Shown: piece by piece, positions 25,992 through 27,008 of the stretch
Layout: each line of letters opens with the position of its first letter
Position numbering within the stretch: the stretch's first letter is position 1
Assembly: GCA_025454075.1 (NCBI GenBank)
Contig: JALOPD010000034.1
Span: 1 to 27,008 of the forward strand
Origin: Desulfobacterales bacterium
GTDB taxonomy: Bacteria > Desulfobacterota > Desulfobacteria > Desulfobacterales > UBA2174_A
Reading direction: 5' to 3'
DNA length: 27,008 bases
Program-made: the position numbers and the translations under genes
Notes under the pieces: model-generated
Database searches by the model: none
Seen by the model: only the letters and a program-made list of their open reading frames with translations
Told to the model about the DNA's origin: nothing

Positions 25992-26432
25992 ATGCCAAGT
26001 TATGTCATTCAAGAAAAGTGCGACGGCTGCAAAGGCGGCGAGAAGACCGCGTGCATGTACATCTGCCCCAACGACCTGATGGTCCTGGACCCCGCGGCGA
26101 TGAAGGCCTACAACCAGGAACCCGATCAGTGCTGGGAGTGTTTCTCCTGCGTGAAGATCTGCCCCACCCAGGCGATCGAGGTGCGCGGCTATGCCGACTT
26201 CGTGCCGTTGGGGAGCAGCATCATGCCGATGCTGGGCACTGAGGATGTCATGTGGACCTGCAAATTCCGCAACGGCCTGATCAAGCGGTTCAAGTTCCCC
26301 ATCCGGACCACTCCGGAAGGCGCGGCCAATGCCTATGAGAGCCTGAAGGGCAAAGACCTGGAAAGCCAGCTCCTGTCCACGGAAGAGTCCGAAGGCCGGC
26401 AGCTGCCGAAGCCCAAGGAACTCGTGAAGTAG
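25992..26432 (+). CDS. aprB: Adenylylsulfate reductase, beta subunit
   Basis: The iron-sulfur subunit of APS reductase, the cytoplasmic enzyme that reduces APS to sulfite and AMP in sulfate respiration. The 146 residues carry eight cysteines for two [4Fe-4S] clusters: C10, C13, C21, C25, then C47, C50, C53, C57. The C-terminal tail (RFKFPIRTTPEGAANAYESLKGKDLES) wraps the alpha subunit in known structures. ATG 25992 has AGGAGGT seven bases upstream. It is followed after 63 bases by aprA with no terminator between them. The close upstream promoter and the long leader belong to this transcript. Confidence 0.98.
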   Translation: MPSYVIQEKCDGCKGGEKTACMYICPNDLMVLDPAAMKAYNQEPDQCWECFSCVKICPTQAIEVRGYADFVPLGSSIMPMLGTEDVMWTCKFRNGLIKRFKFPIRTTPEGAANAYESLKGKDLESQLLSTEESEGRQLPKPKELVK

Positions 26433-26495
26433 GCGGTACGATTCTCACCGACATTCAACGACCCACTACGATTTTATCCATAAGGAGGAATCAAT

Positions 26496-27008
26496 ATGGC
26501 ATTGCCGAACAAACCAAAGGGTGAACTCAAGGCCGTTAAGGATCCCGAAGTGGTCGAGAAGGAAGTGGACGTCCTCATCGTCGGCGGCGGCATGGCTGCC
26601 TGCGGCACGGCGTTTGAAGTCAAGAAATGGCTCCAGCCGGACCAGACCGTTCTGCTGGTGGACAAGGCCGCTCTCGAGCGCTCCGGTGCCGTGGCTCAGG
26701 GCCTCTCGGCCATCAACACCTACATCGGCGAAAACAGCCCGGACGACTACGTCCGCATGGTCCGCAACGACCTAATGGGCCTGGTCCGCGAAGACCTGAT
26801 CTTCGACCTGGGCTGCCATGTCGACGATTCGGTGTGGCTGTTCGAGGAGTGGGGGCTGCCGATCTGGAAGAAGGATGAGGCCGGCAAGACCCTGGACGGC
26901 ATCAAGGGCAAGAAGATGGGGACCCTGAAGGCCGGCGGCAAGCCGGTCCGCACCGGCAAGTGGCAGATCATGATCAACGGCGAGTCCTACAAACGGATCG
27001 TCGCCGAA
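26496..27008 (+). CDS. aprA: Adenylylsulfate reductase, alpha subunit (5' part)
   Basis: The FAD-binding catalytic subunit, cut off by the window end after 171 residues. The first residues, MALPNKPKGELKAVKDPEVVEKEVDVLIVGGGMAACGTA, hold the FAD GGGMAACG loop (30-37) of the fumarate-reductase/succinate-dehydrogenase superfamily. They are followed by DKAALERSGAVAQGLSAINTYIGENSPDDYVRMVRNDLMGLVREDLI, which is highly conserved in AprA, and HVDDSVWLFEEWGLPIWKK. ATG 26496 has AAGGAGGA eight bases upstream. The catalytic C-terminal part and the genes that usually follow in sulfate reducers (qmo) lie outside the window. Confidence 0.98.
   Translation, partial: MALPNKPKGELKAVKDPEVVEKEVDVLIVGGGMAACGTAFEVKKWLQPDQTVLLVDKAALERSGAVAQGLSAINTYIGENSPDDYVRMVRNDLMGLVREDLIFDLGCHVDDSVWLFEEWGLPIWKKDEAGKTLDGIKGKKMGTLKAGGKPVRTGKWQIMINGESYKRIVAE

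Overview
This window is a piece of a GC-rich chromosome from a dissimilatory sulfate-reducing bacterium, most likely of the Desulfobacterota. The strongest clue is the right end, where aprB and the start of aprA (adenosine-5'-phosphosulfate reductase) lie side by side. The housekeeping gene order and the two YkgJ-type cysteine-cluster proteins of the ACFN/GCFN-CCR-LN type also fit that group. No rRNA, insertion sequence, integrase or CRISPR array was seen. Most of the window is core genome.

Layout: (1) Bases 1-1303: a strong bidirectional terminator, then a TAXI-type TRAP solute-binding protein on the minus strand with its own promoter. (2) Bases 1356-14275, all minus strand: a long translation, transcription and RNA-processing cluster. 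In transcription order it is tRNA-Gly(CCC) with its own promoter and terminator, rimP, nusA, infB, a DUF503 (YlxP-like) gene, rbfA, nrnA, truB, rpsO, pnp, an M16 peptidase, dut and a WalJ/YycJ-like metallo-hydrolase. Several junctions overlap as ATGA, which suggests translational coupling. (3) Bases 14384-19755, minus strand: infC-rpmI-rplT-pheS-pheT followed by a MerR-type regulator. infC appears to start at a rare AUA codon. (4) Bases 19957-21026, minus strand: a coupled pair made of a zinc nucleoside-deaminase-like protein and an HsdR-N-like protein lacking nuclease residues. (5) Bases 21197-23641, plus strand: a good promoter, then a dgt-family dNTP triphosphohydrolase gene broken by an internal deletion and frameshift, then two overlapping YkgJ-type genes. 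(6) Bases 23734-25307, minus strand: an SDR-fold protein lacking the catalytic lysine and a third YkgJ-type gene. (7) Bases 25308-27008: a long, structured regulatory region with a near-consensus promoter, then aprB and partial aprA.

How the genes work together: regions 2 and 3 build, initiate and mature the translation machinery and turn over RNA (NusA, IF2, IF3, RbfA, RimP, PNPase, NrnA, S15, L20, L35, PheRS, TruB). dut, the dgt-like gene and the deaminase touch nucleotide pools. AprBA carries out the reductive step from APS to sulfite in sulfate respiration.

The least ordinary signals are two intergenic pairs of inverted, degenerate 7-bp tandem repeats (2194-2275 and 17221-17338), the overlapping dyads and 9-bp tandem repeat next to the apr promoter, the broken dgt gene, and the cluster of three cysteine-cluster proteins. 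I did not find a convincing complete new defence or mobile system.
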